64,000 nucleotides of DNA from contig JAAXGN010000015.1 in assembly GCA_012267415.1 (NCBI GenBank), positions 1 to 64,000 on the forward strand. Direction: 5' to 3'. Shown here piece by piece: positions 34,732 to 42,917 of the stretch (its first letter is position 1; the number at the start of each line of letters is the position of its first letter). Made by a program: the position numbers and the translations under genes. This stretch comes from Candidatus Poribacteria bacterium. Its GTDB lineage: Bacteria > Poribacteria > WGA-4E > WGA-3G. Under the pieces are notes generated by a model. That model was given only the letters and a program-made list of their open reading frames with translations. It did not search any database and had not been told where the DNA came from.

Positions 34732-35514
34732 ATGCTCACGCAAGATCAGGTAGACTTTTATAATGAGAATGGCTATCTCAAAGTTGATCAGCTTTTCACG
34801 TCAGAAGAAACGGAAGAACTTGCATCAGATATGGTGAAGATCATAAACAATTGGGGACAGGAAACAATCGGGTGGCCCGGTCCGTGGCGGACAAAATACT
34901 TAAAGGAGGAAGACCAGCAAACCACTAAGGCAGTCTTCATGCATAATCCGCACTTCTATTCTGCCGCGTGGGGACGGGTGATTTTCCATGAACGGTTAAC
35001 AGGTGCTGTCCAATCGCTTATTGGCGATAGAGTCCAGTGGCACCATACGGTCCTACACGCAAAACCCCCAGAAAAAGGCACACCATTTCCAATGCATCAG
35101 GACTATCCATTTTACCCGCACGATGGACTCGATTTCGTTGATTGTCTTGTTCATCTTGATGATGCACCCTATGAAAGCGGTGCACTTAGAGTTGTTCCCG
35201 GCAGTCATAAAGAGGGACCAAGAGAACATATTACCGGTGAAGGAACCGCACCGCACTTACCAACTGATAAGTTCCATCCAGACTTCATCGACTCAATACC
35301 AATTCCAGCAAAAGCCGGAGATGTTATTTTTTTCAGTTACTGTCTCATACACTGGTCTGAAGTCAATAGAACTGAAGAGTGGCGAAAAGCAGTACGATTC
35401 GGTTATCATACACCAGAGATGCGTCCAGTTGGCAGAGACCCTAATGAACCTTACAACAACATAATAGCAGGCGGCTTCAAACAGAATCCATCTGCAGGAG
35501 AAATACTCGCTTAA
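34732..35514 (+). CDS. Phytanoyl-CoA dioxygenase family protein (PhyH)
   Basis: 260 residues of the Fe(II)/2-oxoglutarate dioxygenase superfamily. The metal triad is visible as HQD (about residue 122) plus a distal His in LIHWSEVNR (about 203). A downstream arginine suits 2-oxoglutarate binding. GALRVVPGSHKEGP is the usual PhyH stretch. Such genes are greatly expanded in poribacteria and act on diverse substrates, so the substrate cannot be named. AAGGAG precedes the ATG. Two tandem family A repeats follow. Confidence 0.88.
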   Translation: MLTQDQVDFYNENGYLKVDQLFTSEETEELASDMVKIINNWGQETIGWPGPWRTKYLKEEDQQTTKAVFMHNPHFYSAAWGRVIFHERLTGAVQSLIGDRVQWHHTVLHAKPPEKGTPFPMHQDYPFYPHDGLDFVDCLVHLDDAPYESGALRVVPGSHKEGPREHITGEGTAPHLPTDKFHPDFIDSIPIPAKAGDVIFFSYCLIHWSEVNRTEEWRKAVRFGYHTPEMRPVGRDPNEPYNNIIAGGFKQNPSAGEILA

Positions 35515-35520
35515 GATTTT

Positions 35521-35700
35521 CCTGCAGGCTCCGAACCCGTAGGGACGAGGTCTCCTCGCCCGTCATCATCGTGCAACCTGCGTATTTAATATTCAAATTT
35601 GCTTAATCTGTGATTCTGCAGGCTCCGAACCCGTAGGGGCGGGTCTCCCTGCCCGTCATCATCGTGCAACCTGCATATTTAATATTTAAACTTGTTTAAT
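35521..35700 (+). repeat. Two tandem copies of repeat family A
   Basis: Copies at 35521-35604 and 35616-35700 lie head to tail between the dioxygenase gene and the cohesin gene. Each has CTGCAGGCTCCGAACCCGTA and a TGCAACCTGC element. Confidence 0.88.
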
Positions 35701-35722
35701 CCCTGATTTAGGAGAAATTGTT

Positions 35723-37060
35723 ATGTATTCACACCATCAAACCAAGAAAATTATCTCTCTACCTAAACTCCTGTTAACAGTCATCTTTCTATCTACGCTT
35801 CTTTCATATTCATTTCTGGCATTCAATTCAAATAGTCAGGAAGAGACCCCTTCACTGGCAGAGAAGGTCTTTGAAAAATATCAAACTTTTCTTCAACGAG
35901 AAGACATTAAAGCATTACTACCTGTAGTCTTGGTTGAGATCAAAAGACCTGAAAATCAGAGGTTTTTAACACCTGAAACAATAAATCTTGTCGTTGATAA
36001 TCCAGACATACTCAAAACTATTGCTCCTGACATAGGTGATGAATTTATCACGCTGCTAAAGGAAGATGAAGAGATACAAACGTTCCTGAGAGATTCTGAT
36101 GTTCAGTCTTTACTTCAGGACATTGATGCCATTGACGAACTTACAGAATTACTCAGACTTGCTGAGCTTTCTCTCGCTGCACGAGTTGTTGAAACACATG
36201 CTGCGCTGTTTGAAAGAGAGGATATCAAGGAACTTCTTCCGATAATCCTTGCTACACTGAGAAAACCAGATATTCAAGAACAAATCACGCCTGAACTCCT
36301 CAAATCGGTGGAAACTGATCCGGACACATTGAAAACAATCTTACCTAATATTGATGATAGATTCATTACGCTCTTGAAGGATGATATGGATGTAATGACA
36401 TTTTATAGCGATCCAAATCTTCAACTCCTACTTCAAGACCCTGAAGCAATTGATGAACTGGCAACTATTCTTAATATAAATTTAGTTCTTCCCGTTACAG
36501 TCAAGGTTTCACCGGCATCTATAGAGTCTCCAAGGAGAGGGGAACAACTCACTATTACTGTTGATATTGTTGATGGACAGGACGTACAGGGATATGAAGG
36601 TGTTCTAAGTTTTGATTCAACAGCACTCCGCTTTGTATCCTTAGAACATGGTACATACTTACAAGGTGAACTTCTAGCCGTACCAACTACTGAAGAGACA
36701 GGTATGGTCAGATTTGCACAGATATCTGTAGATACACCAGCAAGCACAGCAGATGGCACGCTTGTCACCATCATATTTGAAGTTCTTTCTGCCAAAGCAT
36801 CAGAACTTCTGTTGACTGACGTGATAATTTCACAGGCTGCAGGTGTTGAGTTACCAGTGATTATTGAAAACGCTGAAATAACTGAACCTCCAATTGGACC
36901 GTGGGACACAAATAGAGATGGGAATGTGAATATCTTAGACTTGACCTCTGTCGCGTCTCATATCGGTAATGACAACGCACCACCTGAAGCTGATGTTAAT
37001 GGGGACGGAACCGTAAATATCTTGGATCTGACCTTAGTAGCAGGTCATTTCGGTGAGTAA
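35723..37060 (+). CDS. Exported protein with duplicated helical module, cohesin-like domain and dockerin
   Basis: 445 residues with a signal peptide (LLLTVIFLSTLLSYSFLAFNS). Residues about 40-245 hold two related modules of about 95 residues (REDIKALLPVVL...FITLLKEDEE and REDIKELLPIIL...FITLLKDDMD). A cohesin-like beta-sandwich covers about 255-390 (VKVSPASIESPRRGEQLTI, FDSTALRFVS). The C-terminus is a two-repeat dockerin (DTNRDGNVNILDL and DVNGDGTVNILDL) with calcium-binding loops. Cohesin and dockerin in one chain could allow self-assembly or chain formation on the cell surface. AGGAGA precedes the ATG. Confidence 0.85.
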   Translation: MYSHHQTKKIISLPKLLLTVIFLSTLLSYSFLAFNSNSQEETPSLAEKVFEKYQTFLQREDIKALLPVVLVEIKRPENQRFLTPETINLVVDNPDILKTIAPDIGDEFITLLKEDEEIQTFLRDSDVQSLLQDIDAIDELTELLRLAELSLAARVVETHAALFEREDIKELLPIILATLRKPDIQEQITPELLKSVETDPDTLKTILPNIDDRFITLLKDDMDVMTFYSDPNLQLLLQDPEAIDELATILNINLVLPVTVKVSPASIESPRRGEQLTITVDIVDGQDVQGYEGVLSFDSTALRFVSLEHGTYLQGELLAVPTTEETGMVRFAQISVDTPASTADGTLVTIIFEVLSAKASELLLTDVIISQAAGVELPVIIENAEITEPPIGPWDTNRDGNVNILDLTSVASHIGNDNAPPEADVNGDGTVNILDLTLVAGHFGE

Positions 37061-37091
37061 AGTATTGCATGAAGAATAGGTGAGAGAACTG

Positions 37092-37132
37092 AGATATACG
37101 GACAGGTAACCGTCAGTTTCCTGTCCCTATAT
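37092..37132. terminator. Possible bidirectional terminator between convergent genes
   Basis: GATATACGGACAGG pairs with CCTGTCCCTATATC around a loop of about 13 nt. There is no strong T-tract, so support is structural only. Confidence 0.45.
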
Positions 37133-37146
37133 CATTCATCACACTA

Positions 37147-38139
37147 TTAAGCCTTATAGAACTCGACGGTTGTTCCCGCCATGTCAGCAACTTTGTCTAT
37201 AAGTTTCTTCTTCTCTTCCTCATCCATACCTATAAACTTCTTTGCAATATCAATTTTCTCTTGCATCTGGGCAGCGTCATCAGGTCCTGTAACGAGTGTA
37301 CTGACAGGAAACGACCAAACAAAACGAATTGCTTCTTGGATACTTACACGATTTGGTACTACTCTTGGGTTCGTACCGTGTTTTCCATGTCTTGATCCCC
37401 CGAAGAAACCACCATTTGCCAAGGACTTCATCCCTATAACACCGATGTTTTTTTCAACAAGCGTTGGTATTACACCTTCAATGAAACTTTCATAACTGAT
37501 GTCCGCAATGTTAACCGGCAATTGACAAGCATCAAAGATATCTGATTTTTCTAAGACCCGTTTATGTGCGGATGGACTGGTATGACCCGTGAATCCGATA
37601 AAACGTGCTTTTCCGGATTCCTTTGCTTCCGTCATGACATCAAAAACACCGTTGTTGATCCTTTCATCAACATCTTCGGGGTTACGGACAGCGTGTACCT
37701 GCCACAGGTCAAGATGATCCGTATTGAGGCGTTTGAGTGAACCTTCCAGATGTTTTCTGGCACCGTCTGCATCGCGAGCGGTTGACTTACTCATTATAAA
37801 GACATCATCTCGATATTTTGGCACAAGGAGTTTCCCTAAACGTTTTTCACTACCACCCGCTTGGTATGATTCTGCGGAGTCAAAGAAACGGACGCCTCCT
37901 GCCAATGCGGCTTCAATAGTTTTCTGCGCTTCAACCTCTGACATTTCACCGATATGCCACCCACCGACACCCAGCATTGTTACGTTTTCTCCTGTCCTCC
38001 CAAACTTTCTTAACGGTAATAATGTCCCAAGACGATCGTTAGTAGTCTTTACTTCCTGACCTTCTACATTTGATGACGATATCATAATACCGGCAGTTAA
38101 TCCTGCCAATGATTTTAAGAACGAGCGTCGATCAATCAT
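37147..38139 (-). CDS. Aldo/keto reductase with Tat-type leader
   Basis: 330 residues. The N-terminus MIDRRSFLKSLAGLTAGIMISSS is a twin-arginine leader, so it is likely exported folded. The body is an AKR barrel: KFGRTGENVTMLGVGG, FFDSAESYQAGGSEKRLG with the active-site Asp and Tyr, FIMSKS with the lysine, and WQVHAV with the histidine. These enzymes reduce aldehydes or ketones with NADPH. Tat-exported AKRs are frequent in planctomycetes and poribacteria. The strand is opposite to both neighbours. Confidence 0.88.
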   Translation of the reverse strand: MIDRRSFLKSLAGLTAGIMISSSNVEGQEVKTTNDRLGTLLPLRKFGRTGENVTMLGVGGWHIGEMSEVEAQKTIEAALAGGVRFFDSAESYQAGGSEKRLGKLLVPKYRDDVFIMSKSTARDADGARKHLEGSLKRLNTDHLDLWQVHAVRNPEDVDERINNGVFDVMTEAKESGKARFIGFTGHTSPSAHKRVLEKSDIFDACQLPVNIADISYESFIEGVIPTLVEKNIGVIGMKSLANGGFFGGSRHGKHGTNPRVVPNRVSIQEAIRFVWSFPVSTLVTGPDDAAQMQEKIDIAKKFIGMDEEEKKKLIDKVADMAGTTVEFYKA

Positions 38140-38275
38140 CTTTTTTACCTCCTTTATGTATCTTACACCTGTAATAATTTTGTGTCAAGTGTTTTGTATC
38201 TCAAGCATATTTTCACTTGACCATCATAGAATGCAGATATATAATTACCCGAAGTTTTTGTAACTGTTCTACATA

Positions 38276-38390
38276 TAATACCATTTCAAATTGACATGTT
38301 TCATTATTGTAGCATAAACTTTTAGTTTGTGCTGTTATTACTTTCATTTCTAACAGCAGATAATGAGAGGAATTAATAGAAATGGTATTA
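38276..38390. mobile_element. MITE-like element, TIR AATACCATTTC, copy 2
   Basis: 115 bp with perfect 12-bp termini TAATACCATTTC and GAAATGGTATTA. It shares termini and the TTGTAGCA core with 16777-16894. Its right end supplies an in-frame ATG (38382) upstream of the deacetylase gene. Confidence 0.8.
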
Positions 38391-38411
38391 CCTATCCAAA
38401 ATGGAAGCTTA

Positions 38412-39134
38412 ATGATGCAACAAATTGATTCGAGATCAATACCTGAAAAACTTGTTGTCCTCACATTTGATGATGGCTGTAAGTCGCAAGCAACTTTTGT
38501 CGCTCCCTTACTTACCAAGTACGGTTTTGGAGCAACATTTTACATTACAGAAGGACTGAATTTCCTCACGAATAAAGATGCTTATATGACCTGGGAAGAG
38601 ATACGTGGACTGCATGATACTGGGTTTGAGATTGGGAATCACACCCGCCATCATAGAAATGTCACACAACAATCAGAACAAGAACTATTAGATGATTTGG
38701 AACATATAGATAGACGTTGTGAGGTTTATGGAATTAGCAAACCGACAACTTTCTGTTATCCTGGATATAGTAACAATGCTGTTTCTGTAGAAGTGGTTGC
38801 AAGACACGGTTTTCGGTTCGCACGACGTGGCGTATATCCAGAATACCAATATGATTCTGAAGGAGGACGCGGTCCTGCTTACGATCCAGCTGCACATCAC
38901 CCACTTCTCGTGCCCACTACTGGAGCATCTGGTCCGAATTGGGATTTTGATGACTTCACGTGGGCTCTTCAACAAGCGAAAGATGGCAAAATAGCAGTAT
39001 TGACATTTCATGGCGTTCCTGATTTAGAACATCCTTGGGTACATACTGAACCTGATGATTTTGAGAATTATCTGCTATTTCTTGCTGAAAATAACTATAC
39101 AGTCATAGCATTACGAGACCTTAGTGACTATTAG
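38412..39134 (+). CDS. Polysaccharide deacetylase (NodB homology)
   Basis: 240 residues of the carbohydrate esterase 4 type. The catalytic Asp and metal Asp are in VVLTFDDGCKSQ, the metal histidines in EIGNHTRHHRN, and the later motif in FCYPGYSN. It likely removes N-acetyl groups from a polysaccharide; the substrate is unknown. No signal peptide is seen. The ATG at 38412 is chosen because GGAAGC precedes it; the ATG at 38382 lies in the MITE-like element and would add ten foreign residues. Confidence 0.85.
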   Translation: MMQQIDSRSIPEKLVVLTFDDGCKSQATFVAPLLTKYGFGATFYITEGLNFLTNKDAYMTWEEIRGLHDTGFEIGNHTRHHRNVTQQSEQELLDDLEHIDRRCEVYGISKPTTFCYPGYSNNAVSVEVVARHGFRFARRGVYPEYQYDSEGGRGPAYDPAAHHPLLVPTTGASGPNWDFDDFTWALQQAKDGKIAVLTFHGVPDLEHPWVHTEPDDFENYLLFLAENNYTVIALRDLSDY

Positions 39135-39161
39135 TACCTTAACACTCACTTTGGAATTTTC

Positions 39162-39190
39162 TTGAAATATCCCTCTTTTTGGTGTATACT
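39162..39190 (+). promoter_or_regulatory. Promoter for the PAP2 gene
   Basis: TTGAAA, a 17-nt spacer and TATACT, about 74 bp before the ATG at 39264. Confidence 0.6.
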
Positions 39191-39263
39191 AATATGGTAT
39201 TTTTATTACTTTTATCACATTTTTAATTATAGCAATTTTTTCAGATACAAGACTATTTTACCA

Positions 39264-39803
39264 ATGTTAAAACAACTGACCAATAACGTAACTCGATGGG
39301 ATACCCTGTTATTCCACCGCATCTTTGGCTGGGGTGACAGAAGATTTCTCAGCCGCTTTTTTCGTATTACCTCATGGAGTGCCAATGGTTATTTATATCC
39401 ATTGATTACACTATACATATATATCTACTATGATGCATCAATCAGCAAACCCTTCTTGTATGCAGCCCTAATTGCTTTTCCGATTGAAAGACTGCTCTAT
39501 CATTTTTTGAAACAAGCAATGAAACGTGATAGACCTTTTGAAAAGATTGATGATATTGAATTCCGTGTAAGACCCCCAGATGAATTCAGTTTTCCATCCG
39601 GACATACGACATCTGCCTTTCTAATGATGACTCTTCTTACAAGTTTTTTTCATAGTCCGAGTATACAGATTGGTGTATTTTGTTGGGCATCAACAGTGGG
39701 TATAGCACGTGTGTATCTTGGTGTACACTATCCTACAGATGTTCTTGCTGGTGCTCTGATCGGTATTTCAACAGCGCACATAGGTATGTGGTTTGTTTTG
39801 TAG
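39264..39803 (+). CDS. PAP2-family membrane phosphatase
   Basis: About 179 residues with several transmembrane helices. The phosphatase motifs are KQAMKRDRPF, PSGHTTSAF and ARVYLGVHYPTDVLAG (the canonical SR of the third motif reads AR). Members dephosphorylate lipid phosphates such as undecaprenyl pyrophosphate or phosphatidylglycerol phosphate; which one is unknown. The ATG at 39264 starts the first helix, and the codons before it are AT-rich leader. Confidence 0.85.
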   Translation: MLKQLTNNVTRWDTLLFHRIFGWGDRRFLSRFFRITSWSANGYLYPLITLYIYIYYDASISKPFLYAALIAFPIERLLYHFLKQAMKRDRPFEKIDDIEFRVRPPDEFSFPSGHTTSAFLMMTLLTSFFHSPSIQIGVFCWASTVGIARVYLGVHYPTDVLAGALIGISTAHIGMWFVL

Positions 39804-40023
39804 ACAAACGCGTTTTCCTCACTCAACCCAGTTAGTTAGTCAATCCTACTCACGCTTAATAGAACTATTGCTTTCTATTAGAATATTGCTGTCCATACTG
39901 CTCTGCTTGTACATAAAAGGCAAGAAAACATTGCAATTCCACAATATTCATACCGATATGCAACCTTTTCTCTCACAATACGCGTCTTTATAATTAGATG
40001 TATATGTTTTTAAGAGGACTTAG

Positions 40024-42768
40024 ATGCATAATAACGATGTTGAATTAATCAATAGTATTTTATCTGGCGACGAAGCAGCCTTCACAGCATTAGTTATAAA
40101 ATACCACAAGTGGGTTCATGCGCTGGCATGGCGGAAAATAGGGGACTTCCATATTGCTGAGGAGATCACACAGGATATATTCCTACATGTCTACAAAAAG
40201 TTACCAACCCTAAAAAATCCGAATCAGTTTCCAGGTTGGTTGTATGTGATTGTCAATAGACAATGCATTGCTTGGCTTCGCAAGAAAAAACCGGTAATGC
40301 AATCGCTTGAAACCACTAATGAAGAAACATTAGAGGAAACTGCTTATGAATGTTATGTTGCAGAACAACTTCAAGAAAAGGCAATTGAACATCAGCGTGA
40401 AATCGTTCAAGATTTATTGGAGAAACTCCCAGAAAGTCAACGCACCGTTGTAATACTCCACTATCTCGGAGATATGACATGTCAAGAGATAAGCAAATAT
40501 TTAGGCGTGTCTCCTAACACCGTCAAAAGTAGACTAAGCCGCGCACGAAATCGCTTAAGAGAAGAAGAACCGCTGATTCGCGAAACACTCGGCAGTGTTC
40601 CAATTTCAAGAAACTTAATAGAAAACATCATCCAAGACATATCCGATGTTAATCCGAGTGCAGCTCCTATGGGTAAACCTTTGTTCCCGTTTGCTGCTTT
40701 TGGTTCAGCCATTGTTTTGACTATTCTACTGATTGGTGCAAGTAATAAATACCTGAGTAATCCTCAATTACCTTATAGTTTTGACGCACAATCAGAAACT
40801 GCAATTGAAATAGTTGAAGTTCCTGTTTTTCATAACAAACAATTAGAACCCACTATGCAAAATCGTGTAAAGACTAATGATACACCTGATCAGACCAGCA
40901 AGGGTGGTCTACATGAAGGAAAATCTACTATGCAAAACAAGCTTGGTCATGATTCAACAAAATGGAAATTACCTGAAGGTGCCAAAACGCGTCTTGGTAA
41001 AGGTTATATCTTTGATATGACATATTCACCAGATGGTGCACTGCTTGCAGCATCCACTACAATCGGTATATGGATTTATGATGCGCGCACAGGTGAAGAA
41101 CGCAACCTGTTAACAGAACACATGGAGGGTTCTTCTACAGTGGCATTCAGTCCCGATAATCAAATATTCGCAAGTGATGGCGAGGATAACACAATACTAC
41201 TGTGGGAAACACAAACCGGCCAACTTATAAGATCACTTAGTGGACACATTGACGGAGTAGGTTCAATTGCTTTCAGTCCAGACGGTCAAACTATCGTGAG
41301 TGGTAGTCACGATGCTACAATTCGTTTATGGGATGTGTCTACTGGTGAAGAACTTCTGACGTTTGCTGGTCATGCAGATGGGGTTTCAGATGTGATGTTT
41401 TCACCTGATGGTAAAACGATTGCAAGTCACGGGTATAGAGATGCTTTGATACATCTGTGGAATGCATCTACAGGTGAATTCCTAAGATCGTTATCGGGGC
41501 ACACAGCAGATGTTAATTCCATAGCCTATTCTCCTGACGGTCAGTTATTGGTATGCAGTAGCGAGGATGGAACAGTTCGGTTGTGGGAACCTGACACAGG
41601 ACATCTCAAGAATACTATAACAACAAAAATAGAATCCGACAAAGTAGGTCATGGTGTTAAATCCGTTCTGTTTCATCCAGATGGAAGAAAACTCGTGTGC
41701 AATAACTACGGGGATGATATGATTCAGTTCTGGGATGTAGATACAGGGGAACATCTTAAGACCATTAAGGGACCACCAGATACGACAGATCATATAACGT
41801 TTTCTCCCGATGGGAATACACTGGTATATACAGGTGATGATGGCAAAATTAGGTTTTGGGATTTAGCTAACAATACATCCATACGAACAGTGAACGGTTA
41901 CGCACAAATGTTTCGTGATATGACCTATTCACCAGATGGGAGCAAAATTGTTACGGTGACCTCCGGTCCGAGGATCTATTTCTGGGATACACATTCAAGT
42001 AGACTGACAAAAACCTATTACAACCCTGAAGGTGTCAGTATCAGTAGTGTCGCCTATTCACCTGATGGTGAAACACTTGCTTGTGCTGGTGGGCCAAATG
42101 ATTATAATACAGTCTTCCTTTTGGATACAAACACGTTTGAACACAAACGTGTTTTCACAGGACACAAGGCAGGTATTGAGTCTGTAGCCTTTAGTCATGA
42201 CGGAATGACACTTGCCGCCGGTGACAACAATGGTTGGATCTACTTATGGGATGTGAATACAGGTAAGACATTAAGAGAATTTGACTGGAACGGTGATATC
42301 ATCAGAAATTTAGCGTTTTCTCCTGATGGAAAAATGCTAATGAGCACAAGTGATTCAGGAACGTGTTTTTGGGATATCACTTCTGAAGAAACAATACAGG
42401 AACTCCGAGCTTATGAAGTCGTCGTCTCACCAGATTGGAAAACGTTCTTAGGTATTGGTGGTGATGAGAATATTGGATCCATCTGTTTTTGGAATTTTAG
42501 TAAGGATAAACCACAGAAATCAATCAGTTCTCTACCAAAAGCACACTATTTGGAATATTCTCCTAATGGACAGTCCTTTGTTAGCAAACATGCGGATGGA
42601 AAATTCCGTTTTTGGGATACGAAAACTGGAGATTTAATGCAAACTTATTCTGGACATATACAGGGAATTTGGTTCTTGTCGTATTCACCTGATGGTAACA
42701 CCCTCGCGACAGCTGGATGGGACAGCACAGTATTGCTATGGGATGTGCCTAAATATATTGAACATTGA
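40024..42768 (+). CDS. ECF sigma factor fused via a transmembrane helix to 14 WD40 repeats
   Basis: 914 residues. Residues about 10-90 are sigma region 2 (AEEITQDIFLHVYKKL, FPGWLYVIVNRQCIAWLRKKKP). Residues about 130-180 are region 4 with its helix-turn-helix (LPESQRTVVILHYLGDMTCQEI, SPNTVKSRLSRARNRL). One transmembrane helix follows at about 219-241 and a linker to about 312. The rest is WD40: I count 14 repeats (FSPDGQTIVSGSHDATIRLWD type), enough for two seven-bladed propellers. The topology predicts cytoplasmic sigma and outward propellers. AGAGGA precedes the ATG. It leads a three-gene WD40 cluster. No anti-sigma gene is adjacent. Confidence 0.88.
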   Translation: MHNNDVELINSILSGDEAAFTALVIKYHKWVHALAWRKIGDFHIAEEITQDIFLHVYKKLPTLKNPNQFPGWLYVIVNRQCIAWLRKKKPVMQSLETTNEETLEETAYECYVAEQLQEKAIEHQREIVQDLLEKLPESQRTVVILHYLGDMTCQEISKYLGVSPNTVKSRLSRARNRLREEEPLIRETLGSVPISRNLIENIIQDISDVNPSAAPMGKPLFPFAAFGSAIVLTILLIGASNKYLSNPQLPYSFDAQSETAIEIVEVPVFHNKQLEPTMQNRVKTNDTPDQTSKGGLHEGKSTMQNKLGHDSTKWKLPEGAKTRLGKGYIFDMTYSPDGALLAASTTIGIWIYDARTGEERNLLTEHMEGSSTVAFSPDNQIFASDGEDNTILLWETQTGQLIRSLSGHIDGVGSIAFSPDGQTIVSGSHDATIRLWDVSTGEELLTFAGHADGVSDVMFSPDGKTIASHGYRDALIHLWNASTGEFLRSLSGHTADVNSIAYSPDGQLLVCSSEDGTVRLWEPDTGHLKNTITTKIESDKVGHGVKSVLFHPDGRKLVCNNYGDDMIQFWDVDTGEHLKTIKGPPDTTDHITFSPDGNTLVYTGDDGKIRFWDLANNTSIRTVNGYAQMFRDMTYSPDGSKIVTVTSGPRIYFWDTHSSRLTKTYYNPEGVSISSVAYSPDGETLACAGGPNDYNTVFLLDTNTFEHKRVFTGHKAGIESVAFSHDGMTLAAGDNNGWIYLWDVNTGKTLREFDWNGDIIRNLAFSPDGKMLMSTSDSGTCFWDITSEETIQELRAYEVVVSPDWKTFLGIGGDENIGSICFWNFSKDKPQKSISSLPKAHYLEYSPNGQSFVSKHADGKFRFWDTKTGDLMQTYSGHIQGIWFLSYSPDGNTLATAGWDSTVLLWDVPKYIEH

Positions 42769-42787
42769 AAATAATGATACAAAATCC

Positions 42788-42855
42788 CTGTAGGAGCGAT
42801 CTCCGAATCGCGACTTAACGCAGTTGTAGTCGGGAATCGGAGTTCCCTCCTACAT
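42788..42855. repeat. Hairpin repeat family C, copy 2
   Basis: CTGTAGGAGCGATCTCCGAA with a CGCGACT arm, followed by AGTCGGGAATCGGAGTTCCC. It sits between the first two WD40 genes. Confidence 0.85.
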
Positions 42856-42917
42856 CTGAAAATGTTCCATATTCTACAATAGACAATAGACAATAGTCTC
42901 AAGGAGTTTAAATCGTT

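Noticed and set aside
39793-39993. 66-codon ORF after the PAP2 gene
   Set aside because: It overlaps the end of the PAP2 gene, has no ribosome binding site, and its composition looks like translated AT-rich leader.
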